A DNA stretch of 64,000 nucleotides from Streptomyces globisporus (GCF_003501885.1 NZ_QWFA01000002.1:1-64000), one strand, 5' to 3'; shown: positions 16,208-25,535, numbered from the stretch's first letter. Program-made: numbers and translations. The notes: generated by a model from the sequence alone, not told the origin.

Positions 16208-18085
16208 TCAGCTCAGTTCCTCCGGGCAGGGTGTGCCCGGCTGGAGCTGGTACGGGGCCGCCAGCCGGTACGTTCCCGGTCGCGGCGCGAGCAGCTCGGT
16301 CCACTCGTCACCGTACGGGCCCTCCTCGACCCTGTTGAGGCAGCCGTGGGTGTTGAGATACGTCTTCGGCGCGGTGTCGTCCAGCTGCGACCGCTCCTTC
16401 GACTCCTCGGTCTCCACGGGGCGTTCCACGCTCTTGCCGTCCTCGTCGACGAGCGCGAGCCAGCGGGTGTACGGGATCCGGATCAGCACCCGGCCCGCCG
16501 ACTTCACCGTGATCGTCAGCTCGTCCGCGCCCGCCCGCTCCACCGTCGCCGGCGGGTCGGCGAGCGGCACCGGGTCCAGCACCTGGAAGAGCTTCCAGTT
16601 CGCGTCGCCCCAGATCTGGCGCAGGTACGGCTGCCCCTGCTCGACCAGCTCGGCCTCCTGGACCGCCCCGTTGTCCGGCCGGTCCTTGGGCAGCACCACG
16701 TAGTGCACGGCCCAGCGGTCCAGCCACTCCCGGTAGTTCACCGGGTCGAGCGTGTCGTCGTAGAAGAGCGGGTTGCGCTTCATGTCCGCCTGGCGGTTCC
16801 AGCCGCGTGCCAGGTTGACGTACGGGGCGAGCGCCGATGATTCCCGGTGACTGCTCGCGGGCACCACCTCGACCCGGCCGCGCTCCGCCTCCACCTGCTG
16901 GAGCTGGTTGATCAGTGGGGCCAGTTCGCGGTTCCAGGACGCTTCGGGCGCGGTCCGGACGATGTCGTCGACGCCCTTGAAGCCGATCCAGAAGTTGAGG
17001 CCCACGAAGGCCAGGACCAGGGCGTACCAGCGGCGGCTGCGCGGCGCGGTGTACGGCAGGGCGGCGAGCAGCGCCACCCCGGCGAACAGCATCGCCATGC
17101 GCGTGATGTTCGACCCGATCTGCGAGTCGATGACGTACGTGAGGAGCGTGCCGAGCCCGTAGACGGCGGCGGCGGTGCGGACCGTGCTCCAGTCGCGCGG
17201 TACGAGGACGAAGACCAGCACCGAGAAGATGAACGGCAGCGACAGCGTCCCGAGCGACATCGGCTGCGTACCCGAGAACGGGAACAGCCAGGCGGAGAGC
17301 CCCACCACGGCGACCGGGGCGAGGCCGATGGCGTACGCGCCGGGGCGCCGTTTGTGCAGGAACAGCGCCGCCGCGACGACGCCCAGGAAGAGCCCGGCGA
17401 CCGGGCTGGACGCGGTCGCGAGGGCGGCGAGCGGGGCGGCGACGGCGGCCTTGGCCCACCGCTTGTACCGCCACCGGTAGGGCCAGCAGAACACCGCGGC
17501 CACCGCGCCGACGGCGAACATCATGCCGAGCCCGAACGTCACCCGGCCCGACAGCGCGTTGCACAGGAACGCGAAGACCCCGGCGAGCGAGCAGGCCAAC
17601 GGATTGCGGACGGCCGGGACCCGCACCAGGATCAGCGCGGTCAGCCCGGAGGAGACCGTACCGACGATCATCATCGTCGTCCGGACGCCGAGCAGCGACA
17701 TCAGGTAGGGCGAGACCACGCTGTACGAGACGGGGTGCATGCCCCCGTACCAGGCGAGGTTGTACGCGGTGCCGGGGTGCCGGCCCACGAACTCGGCCCA
17801 GGCGTCCTGTGCGGCGATGTCACCGCCGGTGTTGGCGAAGAAGAAGAACCAGAGGAGGTGGAGCACGGCCGCGGCCGCCGTCGCGACGGTGACGGGGTGG
17901 CGCAGCAGTCGGCGGGCCCGGGCTCGCGGAGTCTCGGCGGCCCCGGCGGGGCACTCGGGCTCGGACGAGGCTGCGGCGGGCGGCTCCGGAACGCGGGGCG
18001 ACGGCACGCGCACGTGCAGGGCGTCGCCCCCGGCACCGGTGGTCCCGTCCGCCTCGCGGCCGGGCTTCGGCTCCGCGGTGGTCAC
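16208..18085 (-). CDS. Large polytopic membrane protein, possibly glycosyltransferase-like
   Basis: A 625-residue membrane protein. A cytoplasmic leader of about 60 residues is followed by about 10-12 helices between residues 70 and 390 and then a large C-terminal soluble domain of about 230 residues. The architecture (GDIAAQDAWAEFVGRHPGTAYNLAWYGGMHPVSYSVV in the first external loop) resembles GT-C-fold or arabinofuranosyltransferase-like actinobacterial proteins, but I see no motif that proves transfer activity. The start is GTG 18085, preceded by GGGGAGAG. An inverted repeat at 18143-18170 lies in its leader. The substrate is unknown. Confidence 0.7.
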   Translation of the reverse strand: MTTAEPKPGREADGTTGAGGDALHVRVPSPRVPEPPAAASSEPECPAGAAETPRARARRLLRHPVTVATAAAAVLHLLWFFFFANTGGDIAAQDAWAEFVGRHPGTAYNLAWYGGMHPVSYSVVSPYLMSLLGVRTTMMIVGTVSSGLTALILVRVPAVRNPLACSLAGVFAFLCNALSGRVTFGLGMMFAVGAVAAVFCWPYRWRYKRWAKAAVAAPLAALATASSPVAGLFLGVVAAALFLHKRRPGAYAIGLAPVAVVGLSAWLFPFSGTQPMSLGTLSLPFIFSVLVFVLVPRDWSTVRTAAAVYGLGTLLTYVIDSQIGSNITRMAMLFAGVALLAALPYTAPRSRRWYALVLAFVGLNFWIGFKGVDDIVRTAPEASWNRELAPLINQLQQVEAERGRVEVVPASSHRESSALAPYVNLARGWNRQADMKRNPLFYDDTLDPVNYREWLDRWAVHYVVLPKDRPDNGAVQEAELVEQGQPYLRQIWGDANWKLFQVLDPVPLADPPATVERAGADELTITVKSAGRVLIRIPYTRWLALVDEDGKSVERPVETEESKERSQLDDTAPKTYLNTHGCLNRVEEGPYGDEWTELLAPRPGTYRLAAPYQLQPGTPCPEELS

Positions 18086-18142
18086 TACGGCTCTCCCCGT
18101 CCTCCGCCGGCCCCCGTGCCTGTGCGTACCTCTTGATACGTC

Positions 18143-18170
18143 CTCAAGGACGCGTCCCGGCATCCTTGAG
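18143..18170. promoter_or_regulatory. Inverted repeat upstream of the large membrane protein gene
   Basis: CTCAAGGA (18143-18150) and TCCTTGAG (18163-18170) are a perfect inverted repeat with a 12-base spacer, 58 bases before the GTG start at 18085. It is an operator or a leader hairpin. Confidence 0.45.
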
Positions 18171-18220
18171 TTGTCCGGGGACGCTAACACGTACCTCGGG
18201 CACGCTTCTCCGTCATATAC

Positions 18221-18270
18221 GGCCACTGGAGCGGTGGAGGGCGGGGCCCGCTCCCACCGCTCCGGTGGCC
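18221..18270 (-). terminator. Terminator of the D,D-carboxypeptidase gene
   Basis: GGAGCGGTGG (18228-18237) pairs with 18254-18263, and the stem extends through GGCCAC (18221-18226) and GTGGCC (18265-18270) with one mismatch. It starts six bases after the carboxypeptidase stop codon on the minus strand. Confidence 0.7.
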
Positions 18271-18276
18271 CGGCTG

Positions 18277-20832
18277 TCAGCCGATCCTGGTCATCTTGTC
18301 GCCGAAGGCCGCCTCGGGCAGATCGCTCTGCAGCACCACCGGCGCCGTGACCTTGCCGGTGCCGGTGCCCACGGCCACCGAGCCGACCTCCGTCCCGGCC
18401 TTCGCGGCCTGGTCGATGCCCTGGCCGTTGTCCGTGACTTTGAGCTCGACCTTCAGGCCGGACCAGCCGACCGCCTTGAGGTTCTTGGTGGCGACCACGG
18501 GGGCCTGTCCGCCGAATCCGTTGTCCACGTACCCGACGACGTCGCCCTTCTTCACCACCGTCGCGGAGGTGGCCGCCTCCTGCGCGTCCTTGATCAGCTT
18601 CAGGCTGTTCTGGAGCGACAGCTCCAGGCTGTCGTAGACCCGGCCGGTCCCCGCCTGCTGGCCCATCACCGCTCCGTAGATCCACAGCACCTTGCCGTCG
18701 ACCTTGGTGTTCGCGGACCAGAGCAGATTGCCGCCCGCCGGGGTGGAGGACCCGGTCTTGATGCCGCTCACGCCCGGCTGCAGCAGGAGATTGTTGTTGT
18801 TGTAGATCTTGCCGTCTATGCCCTCGATCTCGACCTCGGGCATGTCCACGATCTTCCGGAAGACGTCGTTGCGCATGACCGCCTGCGCCAGCTTCAGCTG
18901 GTCGGTGGCGGTGGAGACGGTGGTCTTCTCCAGCCCGCTCGGATCCGTGTACGTCGAACCGGTCATGCCGAGGTCCTCGGCCGCGTCGTTCATCTTCTCG
19001 ATGAACTTGTCCTCGGAACCGGCGTCCCAGCGGGCGAGCAGCCGCGCCGCGTTGTTCCCCGAGGGGATCATCAGCAGCTGGAGCAGCTGGCGCTGGGTGA
19101 GCTCCTGTCCCTCGGTCAGCGGGGCCGTCGACTCGTCGGGCCGCTTGGACTCGTCCTCCGCCTTCTGGTCGACGGTGATCTTCTCGCCCTCCTCGTCACC
19201 CTTGAGGGGGTGCCCCTGGAGGATCACGTAGGCGGTCATGACCTTCGCGACGCTGGCGATCGGGGCCGGCTTCTGTGCGCCCTCGGAACCGAGCGACCCG
19301 ACGCCGTCCACCATCACGGCCGACTGCCCCTGGCCCGGCCAGGACAGATCCGTCCCGCCGCCGTCGAAGGTGTACGTCGGCTTCGCCGTGAGCTCCAGCG
19401 AGGGCTCCGGGAGCGGGCGCATCACCTGCACGATCGCAAAGACGATCAGCAGGAGGAGCACCAGCGGCGTCCAGATCTTGACCCGTCGCACGGCGGTCCG
19501 GACCGGGGTCTCCGGGGGCGGCGGGGTGTTCGTCAGCTCGGCGAGCAGATCGAGCGGCGGCTTCGGCGGCAGCGGCTGCTGCCGGGTCCGCTCGGCCGCC
19601 GCCCAGGACGGCGCGGCGGCCGCCGGGGAGGCCGGAGAGCCGGCTTCCGGGGTGCGCGCGGGCGCCTCGGGCCCGGCCGCCGACCCGGTCGCGGGCTCCG
19701 GCTCCCGGGGCGCGGGGGCGGCCCGTACGTCGTCGGAGCGCAGCGGCACGAAGGTGCTGGTGCGCTCGGCGTCGGCCTCGGGCTTGGTCTCGGCGCCGCC
19801 CTTGCGCTCGCCTTCCGGCTTGCTCTTGGGCTTGTCCTCGGCCTTGTCCTCGCGGGGCGGGAGCTTCAGCGCGGTCGTCGCCTGGTCGACCCGGTCGGCC
19901 GGCTTGACCGCCTTGAAGATGGCGGTGGGCTGATCGATTCCTCGCAGGTCGGAGGGGTCGTCGGGGGCGGACTCGGGTTCGGTCTCGGCGTCGGGGGCCT
20001 TGTCCGGCTCGGCGTCGGCATCCGTTGCGGACTCGGGCTTGGCATCGGAGTCGGCGTCGGGGGCCTTGTCCGGCTCGGCGTCCCGCTCGGCCTTCGGCTC
20101 AGGCTTCGGCTCCTCGTCGGCCTTCGGCTCGGACTTCGCCTCCGCGTCCGGCGCCTCGTCCGGCTCGGGCTCGGGGTCCGGCTCCACCTTCGCCTTCGTG
20201 GCGGGCTCGGGCTCAGGCTCGGCGTCCTCCGCCTTCTCCGCCTTCGGCTTGTCCTCGGCCGCGGCATCGACCCAGGCGGCCACGGCAGCACGCAGCCGGC
20301 CGTCCCCGCCCTCTTCGTCGACGGTCTCCGGCTTCCCGGCCGTCGGCTCGACCGCAGGAGTCTCGGCCGACGCCTCGGCGGGCGTCTCCCCGTCCGCCTC
20401 CTCGGCCTCGGGCGTCTCCACGTCCGTGTCCGCGCCTGTGTGGCCCTCAGCGGCTCCCGCGCCCTTCGACGGCGCGTCGGTGTCTCCAGAGGCCGCAGAG
20501 GCCGTCACAGGAGCGCTCTCGGGCTCGGGTGCGGTCTCGGGCTCAGGCGCGGCCTGGGTCTCGGCCTCAGGCGCGGCCTCGGGCTCGACATCGCTCTCGG
20601 GCTCACGCCGGGCAGCGTCCTCCGGCAGCCGGGGACGGAACACCGCGGTCGCCGTGTCGGACATGGCTCCCGAGTCCGCACCCGTACCCGTACGGGCATC
20701 CGTAGCGGCGTCCGCGTCCGCATCCGTGTCCGCGCCGGGGTCACGGAACACGGCGAAGCGCGGGTCGCGTTCCTCCGCAGCCGTCCCCGACGACTTCCGC
20801 TGCTCCGTTTTGTCGGGGGACTCGCCCGCCAC
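18277..20832 (-). CDS. D-alanyl-D-alanine carboxypeptidase with a long acidic cytoplasmic tail
   Basis: An 851-residue peptidase of family S11 that trims peptidoglycan stem peptides. The catalytic motifs are complete: SVAK (SxxK) near residue 528, SGN near 590 in PSGNNAARLL, and KTG near 691 in IKTGSSTPAGGNLLW. A single membrane helix (VLLLLIVFAIVQVM) lies at about 450-465. The first 440 residues are disordered and rich in Glu, Pro, Ala and Asp, with repeated PEPE runs and short hydrophobic motifs such as FAVFRD, TAVFRP and TAIFKAV. The GTG start at 20832 is chosen because GAGGAGG lies just upstream; an ATG 48 bases earlier lacks a site. The family is usually 300-450 residues long, so the tail is exceptional. 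Confidence 0.9.
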   Translation of the reverse strand: MAGESPDKTEQRKSSGTAAEERDPRFAVFRDPGADTDADADAATDARTGTGADSGAMSDTATAVFRPRLPEDAARREPESDVEPEAAPEAETQAAPEPETAPEPESAPVTASAASGDTDAPSKGAGAAEGHTGADTDVETPEAEEADGETPAEASAETPAVEPTAGKPETVDEEGGDGRLRAAVAAWVDAAAEDKPKAEKAEDAEPEPEPATKAKVEPDPEPEPDEAPDAEAKSEPKADEEPKPEPKAERDAEPDKAPDADSDAKPESATDADAEPDKAPDAETEPESAPDDPSDLRGIDQPTAIFKAVKPADRVDQATTALKLPPREDKAEDKPKSKPEGERKGGAETKPEADAERTSTFVPLRSDDVRAAPAPREPEPATGSAAGPEAPARTPEAGSPASPAAAAPSWAAAERTRQQPLPPKPPLDLLAELTNTPPPPETPVRTAVRRVKIWTPLVLLLLIVFAIVQVMRPLPEPSLELTAKPTYTFDGGGTDLSWPGQGQSAVMVDGVGSLGSEGAQKPAPIASVAKVMTAYVILQGHPLKGDEEGEKITVDQKAEDESKRPDESTAPLTEGQELTQRQLLQLLMIPSGNNAARLLARWDAGSEDKFIEKMNDAAEDLGMTGSTYTDPSGLEKTTVSTATDQLKLAQAVMRNDVFRKIVDMPEVEIEGIDGKIYNNNNLLLQPGVSGIKTGSSTPAGGNLLWSANTKVDGKVLWIYGAVMGQQAGTGRVYDSLELSLQNSLKLIKDAQEAATSATVVKKGDVVGYVDNGFGGQAPVVATKNLKAVGWSGLKVELKVTDNGQGIDQAAKAGTEVGSVAVGTGTGKVTAPVVLQSDLPEAAFGDKMTRIG

Positions 20833-21024
20833 CGATGCCTCCTCATGCGCTGCGGGGCCACCCCGCGCTGTCCGAACCATCTACCAGTGTCCTGTGTGAA
20901 CCCCTGGCCGAGCTGCTAGACGAGAACGACATACCTACTGGTTCCCGTACAAAGCGACCAGGCGCTCTCGACAGATGAATGTGAGAGGGGTCACCCTGTC
21001 AGACATCCACGCGGGGAGGCATGG

Positions 21025-21744
21025 ATGGGCAGGAGCCGCAGAACAATCCCGGAGGAGCTTCTGTTGCTCGCTCTGGACCCGACCACGGGTACCACAGCGC
21101 AGCCGCAGTCGCTCGACCTCGGCCTGGCCGGGGCACAGCTAGTGGAGCTGGCTCTGGCAGGACGGATAGCCCCTGACGGGGATCGTATCGCCGTGGTGAT
21201 GCCACGGCCGACAGGAGATCCGACTCTGGACTCCGCACTGGAGCTGCTGCGCCGTCGTGGCAGCCCGGTCCGGGCGGTCCACTGGATCGGCGGGCCCCGG
21301 CTGGGGCTTCGTCAGATCTATCTCGCTCATCTGGAGCGGTGCGGCATGGTTCATGCCGTGGCGGGCCAGATGTGCGGGGTGCTGCCGACGACGCGCTACC
21401 AGGCGACGGAGACGGCGATCAGCCGGGACATCAGGAACCGGCTGGACAGTGCGATCCGCACCGGCGTACCGCCGGACCCGCGGACCGCGGCGCTCGCCGC
21501 ACTGGCCCACGCGGTCGGACTCGGCAAGCACCTGTACCCCGGGAACGAGGGGCGCTCGTCGCGCTCCCGGCTCCGGGACCTGATCAGGCACGACCCGATG
21601 GGCGGACTCGTGGCGCACGCCGTGATGGACGTCCAGAACGGAGTGGCGGTCCAGCCACGCCGTTCGCAGCAGGCAGCGGGCGTTCCGTTGCAGCCGCAAG
21701 CACAGGCCCGTCGCGGGAGCATGGCGCACACCGCCGCGAGCTGA
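21025..21744 (+). CDS. GOLPH3/VPS74-family (GPP34) protein
   Basis: A 239-residue protein of the GPP34 family, whose eukaryotic members bind phosphatidylinositol 4-phosphate in the Golgi. Visible features are the N-terminal EELLLLALDPTTGT, LAGAQLVELALAGRI, the central RIYL-like segment and the LAALAHAVGLGKHLY block near the C-terminus. In streptomycetes such proteins are common and mostly uncharacterised. The start ATG 21025 follows GGGGAGG with a good spacing; ATG 21021 is out of frame. It is divergent from the carboxypeptidase and is followed by a strong terminator. Confidence 0.82.
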   Translation: MGRSRRTIPEELLLLALDPTTGTTAQPQSLDLGLAGAQLVELALAGRIAPDGDRIAVVMPRPTGDPTLDSALELLRRRGSPVRAVHWIGGPRLGLRQIYLAHLERCGMVHAVAGQMCGVLPTTRYQATETAISRDIRNRLDSAIRTGVPPDPRTAALAALAHAVGLGKHLYPGNEGRSSRSRLRDLIRHDPMGGLVAHAVMDVQNGVAVQPRRSQQAAGVPLQPQAQARRGSMAHTAAS

Positions 21745-21850
21745 CCGCACGGACCTGGCGCACCAGCGCGCCGCGAGAGAAACGCACCGCGAGACCAGCA
21801 CACCGCCGTACCGTCGTCGGTTTCACAGACCCGGTCCGGGAGCCGCACCA

Positions 21851-21894
21851 CGCACGGGGCAGCCGGTAGTCACCATCACCGGCTGCCCCGTGCG
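21851..21894 (+). terminator. Strong terminator after the GOLPH3-like gene
   Basis: A perfect 17-bp stem pairs 21851-21867 with 21878-21894 around a 10-base loop, about 107 bases after the stop codon. Confidence 0.8.
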
Positions 21895-22031
21895 CTTGCG
21901 CGCCGCCCCGCGCCCCGATGCGTGCGCCCCCGTGCTCCGCGTGTGGCCATTTCCCAGCGCGGCCGGGGCCAGGGGTGGCAATCTGCTGAGCAGTAGATAC
22001 GCACAGCTACATAGCCGGAGGTGCCGTTCCC

Positions 22032-22889
22032 GTGCCGTCCAACGTCAATCCCACTGTCAGGCGACGCAGGTTGGGCCAGGAATTGCGCCGCCTGCGCGAA
22101 CTCAAAGGCATGACGGCCGAGGAAGTGGCGGAGCGCCTGCTGGTCTCGCAGTCGAAGATCAGCCGCCTGGAGAACGGCCGCCGCTCCATCAGCCAGCGCG
22201 ATGTGCGTGACCTCTGCGGGGTGTACGAGGTCGAGGACCACCGCATCGTCGACTCCCTGATGCAGATGGCCAAGGACTCGCGCCAGCAGGGCTGGTGGCA
22301 CGCCTTCGGCGACATCCCGTACAGCGTCTACATCGGCCTGGAGACCGACGCGGAGTCGCTGCGCGTGTACGAACCCCAGATGGTTCCGGGGCTGCTCCAG
22401 ACCCGGGCGTACGCCGAGGCGCTGATCAGCGGTGCGCTGCCCGAGGCCCCGCCGTCGGACATCGAGAAGCGCGTCAACGTACGGTCGCGGCGGCAGGACC
22501 GGGTCAACGCGCCGGAGAATCCGCTGCGGCTGTGGGCCGTGATCGACGAGTCGGCGCTGCGCCGGGTGGTCGGCGACAAGCAGGTGATGATCGACCAGCT
22601 GGAACACCTCGTCGAGCAGTCGCACCTGCCGCATGTCACCGTGCAGGTCCTGCCGTTCGACATGGGCGCACACCCGGGCATCAACGGCCAGTACGCGATC
22701 CTGGAGTTCCCGGACGCCGCGGACTCCAGCGTCGTCTACATCGAGGGCGTCACGAGCGACCTCTATCTGGAGAAGGCGAACGACGTGCAGCGCTACAGCG
22801 TGATGTACGAGCACCTGCGGGCGCAGGCGCTGAACGTGGAGCAGACGCGGGAGTTCATCAGCAAGATCGCCAAGTCGTACACCAGCTGA
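22032..22889 (+). CDS. XRE-family regulator with DUF5753 domain
   Basis: A 285-residue DNA-binding protein. Residues 12-65 form the helix-turn-helix (LGQELRRLRELKGMTAEEVAERLLVSQSKISRLENGRRSIS). The rest is the DUF5753 domain with its conserved YEPQMVPGLLQTRAYAEAL and QVLPFDMGAHPGINGQYAIL segments. Such proteins pair with a small DUF397 protein, and the pairs are numerous in Streptomyces, some of them controlling development (the AbaA/WhiJ type). The start GTG 22032 follows GGAGG. A DUF397 gene lies 189 bases downstream on the same strand. Confidence 0.93.
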   Translation: MPSNVNPTVRRRRLGQELRRLRELKGMTAEEVAERLLVSQSKISRLENGRRSISQRDVRDLCGVYEVEDHRIVDSLMQMAKDSRQQGWWHAFGDIPYSVYIGLETDAESLRVYEPQMVPGLLQTRAYAEALISGALPEAPPSDIEKRVNVRSRRQDRVNAPENPLRLWAVIDESALRRVVGDKQVMIDQLEHLVEQSHLPHVTVQVLPFDMGAHPGINGQYAILEFPDAADSSVVYIEGVTSDLYLEKANDVQRYSVMYEHLRAQALNVEQTREFISKIAKSYTS

Positions 22890-23078
22890 ATCCGGACAGT
22901 GGAGCGAGCGGCGGCGGGATGGTACACCGCCGCGCACGCACAGCAGAAGACCTACCAGGGAAAGACCATCCGGTCGAGTGAACGGCCATCTCATGGACGG
23001 GGCTTGGCGAGTAGCGTCGATCACGCCAATCGGAATCAGGTTGGTGCGACTCCCCCAACTCTCTGAACCGGAGTGAAC

Positions 23079-23285
23079 ATGGCAATTCTTCAGGGTGCTA
23101 CGGACCAGTGGACGAAGTCGTCGTACTCCGGGGGCAACGGCGCGTGCGTCGAGGTCAAGTCCCCGGTCGCGCTGTCCATCGCCGTGCGTGACTCGAAGGC
23201 CCCCGAGGGCCCCTCGCTCACCTTCGTCCCCGGTGCGTGGAACGCGTTCGTGCGCGATGTCGCCACGGGCTCGATCAACGCCTGA
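23079..23285 (+). CDS. DUF397 protein (partner of the XRE regulator)
   Basis: A 68-residue protein with the family pattern: QWTKSSYSGGNGACVEVKSP, then VALSIAVRDSKAPEGPSLTFVPGAWNAFV. DUF397 proteins such as those of the WhiJ locus act with an adjacent XRE protein, possibly as an inhibitor of its DNA binding. The start ATG 23079 is supported by GGAG five bases upstream. Confidence 0.92.
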   Translation: MAILQGATDQWTKSSYSGGNGACVEVKSPVALSIAVRDSKAPEGPSLTFVPGAWNAFVRDVATGSINA

Positions 23286-23424
23286 TCGGCCGGAAGCGTT
23301 CACGTATCGCCTTTCGTAGCACGCACAGCGCCACCCAGCACCACACAGCACCACCTGATGGAGCCCTCTCGACCGGTTCGCCGTCCTGGCCGAGGGGGCT
23401 CGGCACGATCCGGACGATCCGGTG

Positions 23425-24291
23425 TCACCGCAGCCGGTCGACGTGACGGTTCGTCCCCGGCACGGTCGGCACGAACGGGGCGACCAGCTCGACCCGCCCG
23501 AGGCCGGCCTCCGCGACCGCCGCGTCGAGGCCGGTGAAGCGCTCCGCCCAGCAGCTCCGCGGGTCCTCCTGGAGGAACCACAGCAGCGTCAGCCGGGTGT
23601 CGACCCCCTCGACCTGCTTCACGTACGTCATCCGGTCGCCGGGCAGAGGCGTCGGCCGGAACACCGTGACCATGGCCGCGGGCGACCCCTTCAGCCGCTT
23701 CGGGAGATGGCGCGAACGCAGCCATTCCAGCAACTCCGCTCGCTGCTCGGGGCCTTCGGCGTCGACGACCTGGAGGACGAGGCCCGCGTACGGGTGGTCG
23801 AGGGCGTGGAAGTCCCGGGGGCCGGCGGCCCCGTCGCGGTAGACGGTGGCCTCGTGGTCCTGGAACGCCGTGAAGACGTGGGTCCGGTCCTGGTAGACGC
23901 GGCCGTCCCGGTTCAGCCGCTTGTTGATCGCGACGGTCCACTTCATGTGGTCGTCGTAGCGCCCCTCGGTCACCCAGTACGTCGACAGATAGCACCCCAC
24001 GCCCACGGGCTGGGCGACCGCCGACTTCTCCGGATAGCGCAGCTCCTGGAGGTCCTTCGTGGCCACCCAGCGGCGCCCGGCGAAGATCCACGGCATGGCT
24101 GTGGCGCCCGCGTAGTAGTGGTCGTCCTCGTACCAGCGGTTGTACGCGTACTCATGGCCCGGATGCGGTTCGACCATGGTGATCAGCGCGTGCCCGGGGC
24201 GGACCCCGTACGGCCCCTCCCCCGCCAGCTCCGCATACCGCTCGCTTCCCGCTCCGACGTCTTCGCCACCCGTTCCGGCGTCTTGGCTCAT
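23425..24291 (-). CDS. Dimeric alpha-beta barrel-like protein, unknown function
   Basis: A 288-residue soluble protein. The pattern MVEPHPGHEYAYNRWYEDDHYYAGATAMPWIFAGRRWVA in the first half, and a second block with QDRTHVFTAFQDHEATVYRDG, suggest two ferredoxin-like halves as in EthD or NIPSNAP-type proteins. No catalytic residues are identifiable. The start ATG 24291 is preceded by GGGAG. It is divergent from an SDR gene across 85 bases holding one perfect operator, so the two are probably co-regulated, and it may take part in the same catabolic process. Confidence 0.6.
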   Translation of the reverse strand: MSQDAGTGGEDVGAGSERYAELAGEGPYGVRPGHALITMVEPHPGHEYAYNRWYEDDHYYAGATAMPWIFAGRRWVATKDLQELRYPEKSAVAQPVGVGCYLSTYWVTEGRYDDHMKWTVAINKRLNRDGRVYQDRTHVFTAFQDHEATVYRDGAAGPRDFHALDHPYAGLVLQVVDAEGPEQRAELLEWLRSRHLPKRLKGSPAAMVTVFRPTPLPGDRMTYVKQVEGVDTRLTLLWFLQEDPRSCWAERFTGLDAAVAEAGLGRVELVAPFVPTVPGTNRHVDRLR

Positions 24292-24334
24292 CAGGTCTCC
24301 CTTCCCCTTCCATCGGATCCCGGCCCCCTCTACC

Positions 24335-24349
24335 CTGACGGATCGTCAG
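24335..24349. promoter_or_regulatory. Palindromic operator between the barrel protein and SDR genes
   Basis: CTGACG (24335-24340), GAT, CGTCAG (24344-24349) is a perfect 6-3-6 inverted repeat between two divergent starts. The core matches the palindrome at 63093-63113, which points to one shared regulator, probably of the TetR class. Confidence 0.7.
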
Positions 24350-24376
24350 ATGCACTGCCAGAGCGGGGAGGCGCCG

Positions 24377-25159
24377 ATGTTGCTCACGGGGAAGACAGTC
24401 ATCGTCTCGGGCGTCGGGCCGGGGCTCGGGCACCGGGTCGCGGAGACCGTCGTCCGGGACGGCGGGTACGCGGTGCTCGGCGCGCGCACGGAGGCGAATC
24501 TGGTCAAGTCGGCGGCCGGGATCGATCCGGACGGCGGCCGCACGGCCTTCCTGCCCACCGACATCACGGACGAGGCGCAGTGCGAGGCGCTGGCCGCACT
24601 GGCGGTGGAGCGGTTCGGGAGGATCGACGCGGTGGTCCACGTCGCCGCCCGGGACAGCTACTTCGGCGGACTCCAGGACGCGGACTTCGCCACCTGGCAG
24701 TCGGTCATCGACGTGAATCTCCTGGGGACGCTGCGGATGACCCGGGCCTGCCTGTCCGCGCTCAAGGAGCGGGGCGGCTCGGTGGTGGTGATCGGCACAC
24801 AGTCCGCGGTGGCCGCGCCGTCCCAGGTGCGGCAGGCGGCGTACGCGGCGTCCAAGGGGGCGCTCACCTCGGCGATGTACTCGCTGGCGCGGGAGCTGGG
24901 CCCGGACCGGATCCGGGTCAACACGGTGCTGCCGGGCTGGATGTGGGGGCCGCCGGTGCAGGCGTACGTCCGGCTCACCGCGGACTCCGAGGGCGTACCG
25001 GAGTCCGAGGTTCTGGCCCGGCTCACCGAGCGGATGGCGCTGCCCGAGCCGGCCACGGACGGGGACGTGGCGGAGACCGTCGCCTTCCTGGCCTCCGACC
25101 GGGCCCGGGCGATCACCGGCCAGTCGCTGCTGGTCAACGCGGGCGAACTGATGCGCTGA
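24377..25159 (+). CDS. Short-chain dehydrogenase/reductase
   Basis: A 260-residue classical SDR using NAD(P). The cofactor motif is slightly unusual, VSGVGPGLGHRVAE (family TGxxxGIG), of the type seen in SDRs acting on acyl-CoA or steroid-like substrates. The active site Ser/Tyr/Lys is seen in IGTQSAVAAPSQVRQAAYAASKGAL. The C-terminal ITGQSLLVNAGELM replaces the usual VDGG. The start is ATG 24377 after GGGGAGG. It is regulated together with the divergent gene by the operator at 24335. Confidence 0.88.
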   Translation: MLLTGKTVIVSGVGPGLGHRVAETVVRDGGYAVLGARTEANLVKSAAGIDPDGGRTAFLPTDITDEAQCEALAALAVERFGRIDAVVHVAARDSYFGGLQDADFATWQSVIDVNLLGTLRMTRACLSALKERGGSVVVIGTQSAVAAPSQVRQAAYAASKGALTSAMYSLARELGPDRIRVNTVLPGWMWGPPVQAYVRLTADSEGVPESEVLARLTERMALPEPATDGDVAETVAFLASDRARAITGQSLLVNAGELMR

Positions 25160-25535
25160 CGGACCCGCGCCCGTACACGTACACGCGACACCCTCCCTCT
25201 CGACTTCTCGGCCGCACGGGACCCGCATCCCGTGCGGCCTTCGCGCGTCGTCGCGCGCTCCCCGACTTCTCCGGACTTCTCTGCACAGCCTGACGAAGTG
25301 CCCGCCCATCGTGTGGCCGCGGTCACGTCGGCGACAACGCCCCACAAGGTCAAGAACACGTAAAATCGTTCGCCTTGTTGACCTGTGTTCACATCCATGA
25401 CCATCGGGAGCCTTGACCGAGCCCCCCAGGAAGGGGTTCAATCCCCGAAGCCCCCGCTCCCGCACGGGGACACCGCTGAACGGCCGTACCGACGAAGTGC
25501 GTTCCCGTTCACAAGGCGGACCCCTGGAGGGGGAC
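25160..25535. other. Intergenic region before the sodium:solute symporter
   Basis: No gene is supported. AGGTCAA (25347-25353) and TTGACCT (25378-25384) form an inverted repeat with a 24-base spacer, and TAAAAT at 25361-25366 inside it resembles a minus-10 box. This may be the regulated promoter of the symporter gene. Confidence 0.35.

Noticed and set aside
13358..16840. Plus-strand open frame of more than 1100 codons
   Set aside because: It runs antisense to the phosphotransferase, zinc-ribbon and membrane protein genes. Its composition is Arg/Gly/Pro-rich without any domain, which is typical of GC-rich shadow frames.
18133..20919. Plus-strand frame of more than 900 codons rich in Leu/Gly/Arg
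   Set aside because: It is antisense to the carboxypeptidase gene; the LGLGLRL repeats are only the complement of the acidic Glu/Pro tail.
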